NCBI GenBank assembly: GCA_018365265.1
Contig: JAGZKI010000020.1
Span: forward strand, 1-39,243
Source: Streptococcus parasanguinis
Lineage (GTDB): Bacteria > Bacillota > Bacilli > Lactobacillales > Streptococcaceae
Reading direction: 5' to 3'
DNA length: 39,243 nucleotides
A model generated the notes under the pieces. The model made no database searches and was not told the origin of the DNA. It saw nothing but the letters and a program-made list of their open reading frames with translations. How positions within the stretch are numbered: position 1 is the stretch's first letter; each line of letters opens with the position of its first letter. This document shows positions 21,810 through 28,722 of this stretch, in pieces. Made by a program: the position numbers and the translations under genes.

Positions 21810-23705
21810 ATGGTACGTTTACAAGATGATTTTTATGATTACGTCAATGGGAAATGGGCTGAGACAGCAGTCATTCCTGATGACAAACCATCAACCGGTG
21901 GTTTTATGGACTTAGATAGAGACATCGAAAACTTGATGTTGGATATCACTGGAAAATGGCAACGAGGAGAAGAGCTGCCTGAAGACAGCATTCTGCAAAA
22001 CTTTGTCAAATACCACAAAATGGTGGCAGATTTTGATGCCCGGGAAGCAGCCGGTGTCGCTCCAGCTATGCCCTTGATCAATGAAATCAAGGCTCTGTCT
22101 TCTTTTGAAGACTATACCAGCAAGCTGGGAGCATATGAACTAGCTGGCAAACCAAATCTCATGCCTTTTAGCGTGTCGCCAGACTTTATGAATGCCCAAA
22201 TGAATGTCTTGTGGGGAGAATCTCTTGCTCTTATCTTGCCAGATACGACCTACTATGAAGAAGGCAACGAAAAAGGCCCAGAGTTACTGGCTATCTGGCG
22301 TCAGATGATGGAAAAACTCTTGCCAAAATTTGAATTCTCAGAGGCAGAAATCAAGGATATCCTAGATAAGGTTATTGCAGCAGATGCAGAATTGGCTAAG
22401 TATGTCTTGTCAAATGAAGAAAAATCTGAATACAACAAACTCTACCATCCCTATGAGTGGGAAGAATTCAAGTCCTTAGTTCCAGAATTACCACTCGACA
22501 CCTTCTTTGCAGAAGTAATCGGACAAACTCCAGATAAAATCATCGTGCCAGAAGAGCGTTTCTGGAAGGAACTTGCGCCAACATACTACTCGGCAGCCAA
22601 CTGGGAAACCATTCATGCTAAATTGAAACTCGGTGCAGCTTTAGATTGGACGTCTTTCTTGACGGAAGAAATCCGTGTCTTGTCTGGTGAATATGGACGG
22701 ATCATCACGGGGATTCCAGAACCTCGTCCAAAAGAAAAAGCAGCTCTGGCCTTGGCAGAAGGACCTTATAGCCAAGCACTTGGACTCTGGTATGCGGGAG
22801 AAAAATTCTCACCAGAAGCAAAAGCAGACGTAGAGCATAAAGTAGCGACCATGATTGACGTCTATAAGGAGCGCTTAGAAAAAGCAGACTGGCTCGCTCC
22901 TGAAACTCGTGAAAAAGCCATTGTCAAACTCAATGTCATCACACCACATATCGGCTACCCTGAAAAATTACCAGAAACATACGCCAAAAAAATCATCGAC
23001 GAAAGCAAGACCTTGGTGGAAAATGCTCAAGCCCTTTACGAAATTTCCATTGCCCATACTTGGAGCAAGTGGAACCAACCAGTTGATCGGAGCGAATGGC
23101 ACATGCCAGCCCATCTGGTCAATGCTTACTATGATCCGCAACAGAACCAAATCGTCTTCCCAGCAGCGATTTTACAAGCACCTTTCTATGACCTTCACCA
23201 ATCATCATCAGCCAACTACGGTGGAATCGGTGCAGTCATTGCCCATGAAATCTCCCACGCCTTTGACACTAATGGTGCTTCCTTTGATGAAAATGGTAGC
23301 TTGAAAGACTGGTGGAAACCAGAAGATTACGAAGCCTTTACCGCTCGGACCCAAAAGGTTGTTGATCAATTTGAAGGCCAAGACTCATACGGTGCTAAGA
23401 TTAACGGGAAATTGACCGTTTCAGAAAACGTGGCAGACCTCGGAGGGATCGCTGCAGCCCTTGAAGCAGCGAAGAAAGAGGAAGACTTCTCAGCAGAAGA
23501 ATTCTTCACCAACTTTGCTCGCATCTGGCGCATGAAAGCTCGGACAGAGTACATGCAACTCCTCGCAAGTGTTGATGTCCACGCACCAGGAAAACTCCGT
23601 ACCAATGTTCAATTACCAAACTTTGACGAATTCTTTGAAACCTTTGATGTCAAAGAAGGAGACGGCATGTGGCGCGCACCAGAGGATCGTGTAATTATTT
23701 GGTAG
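21810..23705 (+). CDS. pepO: M13 family endopeptidase PepO
   Basis: This 631-residue zinc metallopeptidase is a neprilysin homologue that cleaves oligopeptides; streptococcal PepO also binds host proteins despite lacking a signal peptide. It starts MVRLQDDFYDYVNGKW, preceded by GCGAGAAGATC; a TTG start at 21771 is rejected. Seen: the substrate-binding NAYYDPQQNQIVFPAAILQ motif, the zinc motif HEISH (His479, Glu480, His483), the third ligand Glu539 in ENVADLGG, and the end RAPEDRVIIW typical of M13. It lies divergent from fimCBA, as in other streptococci. Confidence 0.97.
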   Translation: MVRLQDDFYDYVNGKWAETAVIPDDKPSTGGFMDLDRDIENLMLDITGKWQRGEELPEDSILQNFVKYHKMVADFDAREAAGVAPAMPLINEIKALSSFEDYTSKLGAYELAGKPNLMPFSVSPDFMNAQMNVLWGESLALILPDTTYYEEGNEKGPELLAIWRQMMEKLLPKFEFSEAEIKDILDKVIAADAELAKYVLSNEEKSEYNKLYHPYEWEEFKSLVPELPLDTFFAEVIGQTPDKIIVPEERFWKELAPTYYSAANWETIHAKLKLGAALDWTSFLTEEIRVLSGEYGRIITGIPEPRPKEKAALALAEGPYSQALGLWYAGEKFSPEAKADVEHKVATMIDVYKERLEKADWLAPETREKAIVKLNVITPHIGYPEKLPETYAKKIIDESKTLVENAQALYEISIAHTWSKWNQPVDRSEWHMPAHLVNAYYDPQQNQIVFPAAILQAPFYDLHQSSSANYGGIGAVIAHEISHAFDTNGASFDENGSLKDWWKPEDYEAFTARTQKVVDQFEGQDSYGAKINGKLTVSENVADLGGIAAALEAAKKEEDFSAEEFFTNFARIWRMKARTEYMQLLASVDVHAPGKLRTNVQLPNFDEFFETFDVKEGDGMWRAPEDRVIIW

Positions 23706-23760
23706 TCTCGACTTCAGTTAAGCAATTGATTGATTTTCTTGATCGCTCGTGAAAAAAACT

Positions 23761-23815
23761 AAAAATCCCCGAAGCCAAGTTTCAGCTGACTGAAACTAGC
23801 TTTGGGGATTTTTGA
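23761..23815. terminator. Convergent terminator between pepO and the GRE activase
   Basis: AAAAATCCCC (23761-23770) pairs with GGGGATTTTT. Inside it AAGC/GCTT and AGTTTCAG/CTGAAACT extend the stem with single bulges around a short loop. Strong in both directions. Confidence 0.93.
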
Positions 23816-23820
23816 GTGTA

Positions 23821-24597
23821 TTAGAAATAACAGTGAATGTCATGATCTAAAAAAACTTGCTGGTAGTCATATAAATCTTCTGGATGCAGAGCCTTTATTC
23901 CTTCCATTTCATAGCGACGTCCTAAAAGCTTGTATTTGTTTTCTCCAAACTGGTGAAATGGGAGAAGCTGTACTTCATCGATGTTGAGAGAATTAAAAAG
24001 AGAAGCAAATTCTTCAGCATCGTTTAAAGAGTCATTGAAATTAGGAATGACTGGAATACGTAAAACGATTGTTTTGTTTTGAGCAAAGGCATAATGAATA
24101 TTTTTAATAATCAGATGATTGTTGACTCCGACAACCCTCTTATGTTTAAGTGTATTGTAATGTTTAAGGTCTGTATAAATAAAATCGACATACTGAATGA
24201 GATCGACAAATTTTTCATGTTCAACAAAAGCTGTCGTTTCGATTGCAGTATGAAGTCCAACTTCTTTCGCAGCTTTTAAGATAGATTTGGCAAATTCAAA
24301 TTGAGCAAAGATTTCTCCACCAGACAGGGTGAGGCCACCACCAGATTCTTCATAGAAATCAACGTCTTTTAAGACATCGTCTATGATTTCTGTGACTGTT
24401 TTTTCTTCTCCCGCGATAGTTTCCTTTTTAGTAACAGCATCTAACATTTTTTCAGGATTTGCACGCTGGGATTCAGGATTGGAGCACCATGGACAACGCA
24501 GAGGACATCCTTTTAGAAATACAGTAGTTCGGATGCCAGGGCCATCATGGATACTAAAGTGTTGGATGTTAAAGATAATGCCACGATTCTGTTCCAT
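23821..24597 (-). CDS. Glycyl radical enzyme activating protein (radical SAM)
   Basis: This 258-residue activase (PflA/PflC/PflE type) installs the glycyl radical on the GRE encoded at 28723. The radical-SAM cluster motif C-x3-C-x2-C appears as GCPLRCPWC, with SIHDGPGIRTTVFLKG before it and LSGGEIFAQ after it (SAM-binding GGE). No extra Cys-rich ferredoxin insert is present, so it resembles PFL-type short activases. ATG 24597 has AGGAGAGCAAAAT upstream; an in-frame ATG at 24636 sits within the promoter and is rejected. It is transcribed away from the deoR-led genes. Confidence 0.92.
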   Translation of the reverse strand: MEQNRGIIFNIQHFSIHDGPGIRTTVFLKGCPLRCPWCSNPESQRANPEKMLDAVTKKETIAGEEKTVTEIIDDVLKDVDFYEESGGGLTLSGGEIFAQFEFAKSILKAAKEVGLHTAIETTAFVEHEKFVDLIQYVDFIYTDLKHYNTLKHKRVVGVNNHLIIKNIHYAFAQNKTIVLRIPVIPNFNDSLNDAEEFASLFNSLNIDEVQLLPFHQFGENKYKLLGRRYEMEGIKALHPEDLYDYQQVFLDHDIHCYF

Positions 24598-24627
24598 ATT
24601 TTGCTCTCCTATCAATCTAGTAAGTCT

Positions 24628-24656
24628 ATTATACATTATTTAAGAAACTAATTCAA
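24628..24656 (-). promoter_or_regulatory. Promoter of the activase gene
   Basis: On the minus strand TTGAAT (24651-24656), 17 bases, TATAAT (24628-24633). Confidence 0.8.
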
Positions 24657-24671
24657 TTACGAACGAAAGTT
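24656..24671. promoter_or_regulatory. Possible DeoR operator between divergent promoters
   Basis: TTACGAACGAAAG lies between the -35 boxes of the activase and deoR promoters. A near copy, TTACGAAAGAAAA, lies at the GRE promoter (28678-28690). A shared ACGAAnGAAA motif suits a DeoR-type repressor; inferred. Confidence 0.45.
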
Positions 24672-24680
24672 TATTTTGTT

Positions 24681-24708
24681 TTGAATTCACTCGAAAATTT
24701 GCTAAAAT
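24681..24708 (+). promoter_or_regulatory. deoR promoter
   Basis: TTGAAT (24681-24686), a 16-base spacer ending TGC, and TAAAAT (24703-24708), an extended -10. AGAAGAGG ribosome site follows. Confidence 0.7.
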
Positions 24709-24726
24709 AGAGAAGAGGTAAAAACA

Positions 24727-25470
24727 ATGCAACGTTTAGATGAAATATTGAAATTAGTATCGGAGTTTGAAAAGATTGATGTTAATAGCTTGTCTGAGAA
24801 ATTACAAGTCTCTAAAGTGACCATTCGAAAGGATTTGGACAAGCTAGAATCCAAAGGATTATTGCATAGAGAACACGGCTATGCTGTTTTAAATAGTGGA
24901 GATGATATCAATGTTCGATTGTCCTTTCAATATGATACCAAGAAAAGAATAGCCAGGGAAGCTGCTAAATTAATTAAGGATAACGACACGGTTTTGATTG
25001 AATCGGGCTCTACATGTGCCTTACTAGCGGAAGAAATTTGCCAAACAAAAAAGAATGTTAAGATTGTGACAAATTCTTACTTTATTGCAGATTATATTCA
25101 GGAATATGATTCTTGTAAAATCATCCTACTTGGTGGTGAATTTCAAAAAGAATCGAGAGTAACTGTAGGTCCGCTTTTGAAAGAATTAATCCGCTCGTTT
25201 AGAGTTCCCTTTGCTTTTGTAGGGGTAGACGGATATGATGACGAGCTTGGTTTTACTGGGAAAGATATGATGAGAAGTGAAGTTGTTCAAGCTATGTCCG
25301 ATGTTTCTAAAGAAGTGATTGTCTTGACGGATTCAAGTAAATTTGAGAAATGTGGGACTGTCAGACGATTTGCACTTTCACAAGTTTCTAGAGTCATAAC
25401 GGATAAGAATATATCTCAAGAAGCGAAAGAAAAACTTGAGGATTCGCAAACGATTTTAAACCTAGTATAA
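24727..25470 (+). CDS. DeoR family transcriptional regulator
   Basis: This 247-residue regulator has an N-terminal helix-turn-helix (VNSLSEKLQVSKVTIRKDLDKLESKGLLHREHG). A DeoR C-terminal sugar-phosphate sensor follows: IESGSTCALLAEE, IVTNSYFIADY, ILLGGEFQKESRVTVGP, FVGVDGYDDELGFTG and VIVLTDSSKF. These proteins usually repress sugar genes until a phosphorylated intermediate binds. It sits at the head of the PTS/GRE cluster, followed 14 bases later by a SorC-type regulator, so the cluster has two dedicated regulators. The likely ligand is a cluster intermediate (inference). Confidence 0.92.
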   Translation: MQRLDEILKLVSEFEKIDVNSLSEKLQVSKVTIRKDLDKLESKGLLHREHGYAVLNSGDDINVRLSFQYDTKKRIAREAAKLIKDNDTVLIESGSTCALLAEEICQTKKNVKIVTNSYFIADYIQEYDSCKIILLGGEFQKESRVTVGPLLKELIRSFRVPFAFVGVDGYDDELGFTGKDMMRSEVVQAMSDVSKEVIVLTDSSKFEKCGTVRRFALSQVSRVITDKNISQEAKEKLEDSQTILNLV

Positions 25471-25484
25471 GAAGGAGAAGTCAA

Positions 25485-26456
25485 TTGAAAGATGAACGGA
25501 AAAAGTTACTTGCTAAATTAGCCTATCTATACTATGTTGAAGACAAAAGTCAATCGCAAATCGCAGCAGAAACTGGAATCTACCGTACAACTGTCAGCAG
25601 AATGTTAGCGGAGGCTAAAAAAGAGGGAGTTGTAAAAATTGAAATTGAAAATTTTGATACTCGCCTCTTCCATTTAGAAAATTATATCAAACAAAAATAT
25701 GGCTTGAAAGCTATCGAGATTATACCAAATCTAGTTGATGAGCCACGAGAAAGCCTTGAAAAGCGGCTAGCGCAAGCAAGTGCTGTCATGCTTCGAAATT
25801 TGATTGAAGATGGAATGACAGTTGGTTTTTCATGGGGCAAGTCTCTCAGATTAATGGTGGAACAAGTTGGAACTAAGCGTTTGGATGGTGTTCAATTTTA
25901 TCCCTTAGCTGGAGGCCCTAGTCATATCCATGCTCGATACCATGTCAATACGCTAATCTACAGTATGGCGAGTAAATTTCATGGGGAATGTCATTTTATA
26001 AATGCTAGTGTCATTCAAGAAAATTCTGAGGTGACGGAAGGCATCTTATCTTCTAAGTATTTTGAGGACTTGAAAGCTAGTTGGCGTTGCTTGGATGTTG
26101 CGGCTGTGGGGATTGGTGGCTATGCAGATAGCAAGAATCCTCAGTGGTTTGATATGCTGACATCGAATGATTTTAAGAAATTGGAGTCAGAACATGCTGT
26201 AGGAGAAGTATGCTGTCGTTTTTTTGATCAAGAAGGTATCCCCGTTTATCCTGAATTACAGGAAAGAACAATATCTATCACATTGGAGGAATTGAGAAAG
26301 GTACCAAACACCATCTCTTTGGCTTACGGTGATCAGAAAGCAAAAGCAATTTTATCGGTTTTGAAAGCCAACTATATCAATCATTTAGTCACAGATGAAG
26401 CAACGATCTTGAAAGTCTTAGAATTAGATGGTGATCAGCAATTTACTAAAAAATAG
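25485..26456 (+). CDS. SorC family (sugar-binding) transcriptional regulator
   Basis: This 323-residue product starts at TTG 25485, justified by GAAGGAG seven bases upstream and no in-frame ATG nearby. The N-terminal helix-turn-helix is KDKSQSQIAAETGIYRTTVSRMLAEAKKEGVV. The rest is the SorC effector domain (VGFSWGKSLRLMVEQV, LAGGPSHIHARYHVN, VAAVGIGGY, HLVTDEATILKVLE). SorC proteins can activate or repress in response to sugar phosphates. A terminator follows directly, so the PTS operon has its own promoter. It is the best candidate to bind the GCACAnATGTGC sites. Confidence 0.9.
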   Translation: MKDERKKLLAKLAYLYYVEDKSQSQIAAETGIYRTTVSRMLAEAKKEGVVKIEIENFDTRLFHLENYIKQKYGLKAIEIIPNLVDEPRESLEKRLAQASAVMLRNLIEDGMTVGFSWGKSLRLMVEQVGTKRLDGVQFYPLAGGPSHIHARYHVNTLIYSMASKFHGECHFINASVIQENSEVTEGILSSKYFEDLKASWRCLDVAAVGIGGYADSKNPQWFDMLTSNDFKKLESEHAVGEVCCRFFDQEGIPVYPELQERTISITLEELRKVPNTISLAYGDQKAKAILSVLKANYINHLVTDEATILKVLELDGDQQFTKK

Positions 26457-26487
26457 GACAGCAGGAATGCGGTCCTTATTTTTTTGA
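26451..26487 (+). terminator. Terminator after the SorC regulator
   Basis: ATAGGAC (around the stop) pairs with GTCCTTAT across an 11-13-base loop, followed by seven Ts. Moderate stem. Confidence 0.65.
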
Positions 26488-26495
26488 GTCAAAAA

Positions 26496-26507
26496 GCACA
26501 AATGTGC
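26496..26507. promoter_or_regulatory. Palindromic operator upstream of the PTS promoter
   Basis: GCACAAATGTGC, a dyad of GCACA/TGTGC, begins 49 bases before the -35 and 72 bases before the -10. A matching site at 28598-28609 has the same offsets at the GRE promoter. The upstream position suggests activator binding. Confidence 0.65.
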
Positions 26508-26544
26508 AAAAATTAAAAACAACAATCAAATGTTGCGATTTTTA

Positions 26545-26573
26545 TTGACCGGCAAAAATATAAATGGTATATT
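26545..26573 (+). promoter_or_regulatory. PTS operon promoter
   Basis: TTGACC (26545-26550), 17 bases, TATATT (26568-26573); predicted start near 26580. Confidence 0.8.
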
Positions 26574-26580
26574 GACAATA

Positions 26581-26595
26581 GAAAAAGCGCTTTCA
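26581..26595. promoter_or_regulatory. cre-like CcpA site at the transcription start
   Basis: GAAAAAGCGCTTTCA contains the core AAnCGnTnnCA. The right half fits the cre consensus fully and the left half lacks the TG. It covers about +1 to +15, a position for CcpA repression. Confidence 0.6.
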
Positions 26596-26616
26596 GTAGA
26601 TTGACAAAGGAGTGTA

Positions 26617-26946
26617 ATGCACATGGAAATAATTGTTGCAGACCAAATTATTATGGGATTGATTTTAAATGCGGGTGATGCTAAACAGCATATTTACCAA
26701 GCTTTATCATATGCTAAGGAGGGCGATTTTACATCTTCTGAAGACGAAATTGCAAAAGCAGATGCAGCATTGCTAGAAGCGCATAACCTGCAAACACAAT
26801 TTTTAGCCCAGGAAGCAGGTGGGACAAAGACAGATATTACAGCTCTGTTTGTGCACTCACAAGATCACTTAATGACTTCCATCACAGAGATTAACTTGAT
26901 TAAAGAAATGATTGACTTACGTAAAGAACTTTCAGCGAAACAATAA
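26617..26946 (+). CDS. PTS Lac/Cel-type IIA component
   Basis: This 109-residue helical protein relays phosphate from HPr to IIB. The phosphorylated residue is expected at His80 in FVHSQDHLMTS, the conserved VHxQDHLM motif of the lactose/cellobiose family. The N-terminal helix GLILNAGDAKQHIYQAL is typical. ATG 26617 lies 5 bases after AAAGGAG; a second ATG at 26623 is possible. It is the first gene of a IIA-IIB-IIC operon whose sugar cannot be read from the family alone; the downstream enzymes hint at 1,5-anhydroglucitol (inference). Confidence 0.94.
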   Translation: MHMEIIVADQIIMGLILNAGDAKQHIYQALSYAKEGDFTSSEDEIAKADAALLEAHNLQTQFLAQEAGGTKTDITALFVHSQDHLMTSITEINLIKEMIDLRKELSAKQ

Positions 26947-26959
26947 GGAGGAAAAGAAG

Positions 26960-27268
26960 ATGAAAATTGGATTGTTTTGTGCAGCAGGATTTTCAACAGG
27001 AATGTTGGTAAATAATATGAAGGTGGCGGCTAAAGAATTAGGGATTGATGCTGAAATCGATGCCTATTCTCAAGCGAAATTAGCAGATTTTGCCCCAGAA
27101 ATCGATGTTGCATTGTTGGGCCCTCAAGTAGCTTATACTTTGGATAAATCAAAAGCGATTTGTGAGGCAAACCATATTCCTATTGCTGTCATCCCTATGG
27201 CAGATTATGGGATGTTGGATGGTAAGAAAGTACTAAATCTAGCTCTAGAATTGCTAGGAGAAAAATAA
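26960..27268 (+). CDS. PTS Lac/Cel-type IIB component
   Basis: The 102-residue product starts at ATG 26960 (MKIGLFCAAGFSTGML), preceded by TAAGGAGGAAAAGAAG; an upstream in-frame start at 26912 inside the IIA gene is rejected. The phosphorylated Cys7 lies in the P-loop-like CAAGFSTGML of cellobiose-type IIB domains. YDAYSQ-like acidic loop and VALLGPQVAYTLDK match the family. It phosphorylates the sugar as it leaves IIC. It sits 13 bases after IIA and 11 before IIC. Confidence 0.94.
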   Translation: MKIGLFCAAGFSTGMLVNNMKVAAKELGIDAEIDAYSQAKLADFAPEIDVALLGPQVAYTLDKSKAICEANHIPIAVIPMADYGMLDGKKVLNLALELLGEK

Positions 27269-27279
27269 GGAGGCTTCCC

Positions 27280-28581
27280 ATGTCTAATTTTAATTCTCAG
27301 AAAATTATCGCTCCAATCATGCGTTTTGTAAACATGAAAGGAATTATTGCTCTTAAAGATGGGATGTTAGCGATCCTTCCATTAACGGTAGTTGGTAGTT
27401 TGTTTCTGATTATTGGGCAATTACCATTTGAAGGTCTTAACCAGGCTATTGCTAGTGTATTTGGCGATACATGGACAGAGCCATTTATGCAGGTTTATTC
27501 AGGAACATTCGCCATCATGGGATTAATTTCTTGCTTCTCCATTGGTTATTCATATGCTAAAAACAGTGGAGTAGAACCCTTGCCAGCAGGAGTTTTGTCC
27601 CTATCTTCATTCTTTATCTTGTTAAAATCTTCTTATGTACCAGCTAAGGGAGAACCGATTGGTGATGCCATTGCAAAAGTATGGTTTGGTGGTCAAGGGA
27701 TTATCGGTGCTATTATTATTGGTCTGGTAGTTGGTGCGATTTATACTGTGTTTATCCAAAGACATATTGTTATTAAAATGCCAGAACAAGTACCTCAAGC
27801 CATTGCCAAACAATTTGAAGCGATGATTCCTGCTTTCGTGATTTTCTTACTATCAATGATTGTCTATATCGTATCAAAAGTAGTGACAAGTGGCGGTACC
27901 TTCATTGAAATGATTTATGATGTCATTCAGGTTCCTCTACAAGGTCTAACAGGATCCCTTTACGGAGCGATTGGAATTGCCTTCTTTATTTCGTTCTTGT
28001 GGTGGTTTGGTGTGCACGGACAATCAGTTGTCAATGGTGTAGTAACAGCCTTACTACTTTCTAACCTGGATGCCAATAAATCAATGTTGGCAGCTGGGAA
28101 GCTATCCGTTGAAAATGGTGCTCACATTGTAACTCAACAATTCCTAGATAGTTTCCTTATTTTGTCTGGATCAGGTATAACCTTTGGTTTGGTTGTTGCT
28201 ATGTTATTTGCTGCTAAGTCAAAACAATATAAGGCACTTGGGAAAGTTGCAGCTTTTCCTGCAATCTTCAATGTTAATGAACCCGTCGTATTTGGCTTCC
28301 CAATTGTAATGAACCCAGTGATGTTCCTTCCATTTATTATCGTTCCAATTTTAGCAGCGATAATTGTTTATACTTCAATTGCTATTGGGTTCATGCATCC
28401 ATTCTCAGGTGTGACCCTTCCTTGGAGTACACCAGCCATTATTTCTGGATTTATGGTTGGAGGTTGGCAAGGTGCTTTCGTTCAAGTGCTGGTTCTCGCA
28501 ACCTCGACTGTCGTATATTTCCCATTCTTCAAATTCCAAGATAATCTTGCCTATAACAACGAATTACAAGCTGAAAAATAG
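27280..28581 (+). CDS. PTS Lac/Cel-type IIC permease
   Basis: This 433-residue membrane transporter of the lactose/cellobiose IIC family has about ten hydrophobic spans. It begins with FNSQKIIAPIMRFVNMKGIIALKDGMLAILPLTVVGSLF as usual for the family. Conserved FNVNEPVVFGFPIVMNP (NEP motif, sugar site) and WWFGVHGQSVVNGV are present. It lacks fused IIA or IIB. The ribosome site AAGGAGGCTTCCC is strong. The GRE gene follows after 141 bases with its own promoter. Confidence 0.95.
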   Translation: MSNFNSQKIIAPIMRFVNMKGIIALKDGMLAILPLTVVGSLFLIIGQLPFEGLNQAIASVFGDTWTEPFMQVYSGTFAIMGLISCFSIGYSYAKNSGVEPLPAGVLSLSSFFILLKSSYVPAKGEPIGDAIAKVWFGGQGIIGAIIIGLVVGAIYTVFIQRHIVIKMPEQVPQAIAKQFEAMIPAFVIFLLSMIVYIVSKVVTSGGTFIEMIYDVIQVPLQGLTGSLYGAIGIAFFISFLWWFGVHGQSVVNGVVTALLLSNLDANKSMLAAGKLSVENGAHIVTQQFLDSFLILSGSGITFGLVVAMLFAAKSKQYKALGKVAAFPAIFNVNEPVVFGFPIVMNPVMFLPFIIVPILAAIIVYTSIAIGFMHPFSGVTLPWSTPAIISGFMVGGWQGAFVQVLVLATSTVVYFPFFKFQDNLAYNNELQAEK

Positions 28582-28597
28582 TGCGTTTATTAGGAGT

Positions 28598-28609
28598 GCA
28601 CAGATGTGC
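28598..28609. promoter_or_regulatory. Palindromic operator upstream of the GRE promoter
   Basis: GCACAGATGTGC differs from the PTS site only at the central G. It begins 49 bases before the -35 and 72 before the -10, identical to the PTS promoter. Confidence 0.65.
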
Positions 28610-28646
28610 GACTAGAATAGAATTTATAGGTATTATCCATAATTCA

Positions 28647-28684
28647 TTGAAATTCGTAAAATTTAATGCTACTATAGTTACGAA
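28647..28684 (+). promoter_or_regulatory. GRE promoter with flanking TTCGTAA/TTACGAA boxes
   Basis: TTGAAA (28647-28652), 17 bases ending in TGC, TACTAT (28670-28675): an extended -10. TTCGTAA (28653-28659) in the spacer and TTACGAA (28678-28684) at the start point form an inverted pair 18 bases apart. The second resembles the motif at 24656-24668, so DeoR repression is plausible. Confidence 0.65.
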
Positions 28685-28722
28685 AGAAAACAAAATAATT
28701 TCAAAAGAAAGGTTTTGAAAAA

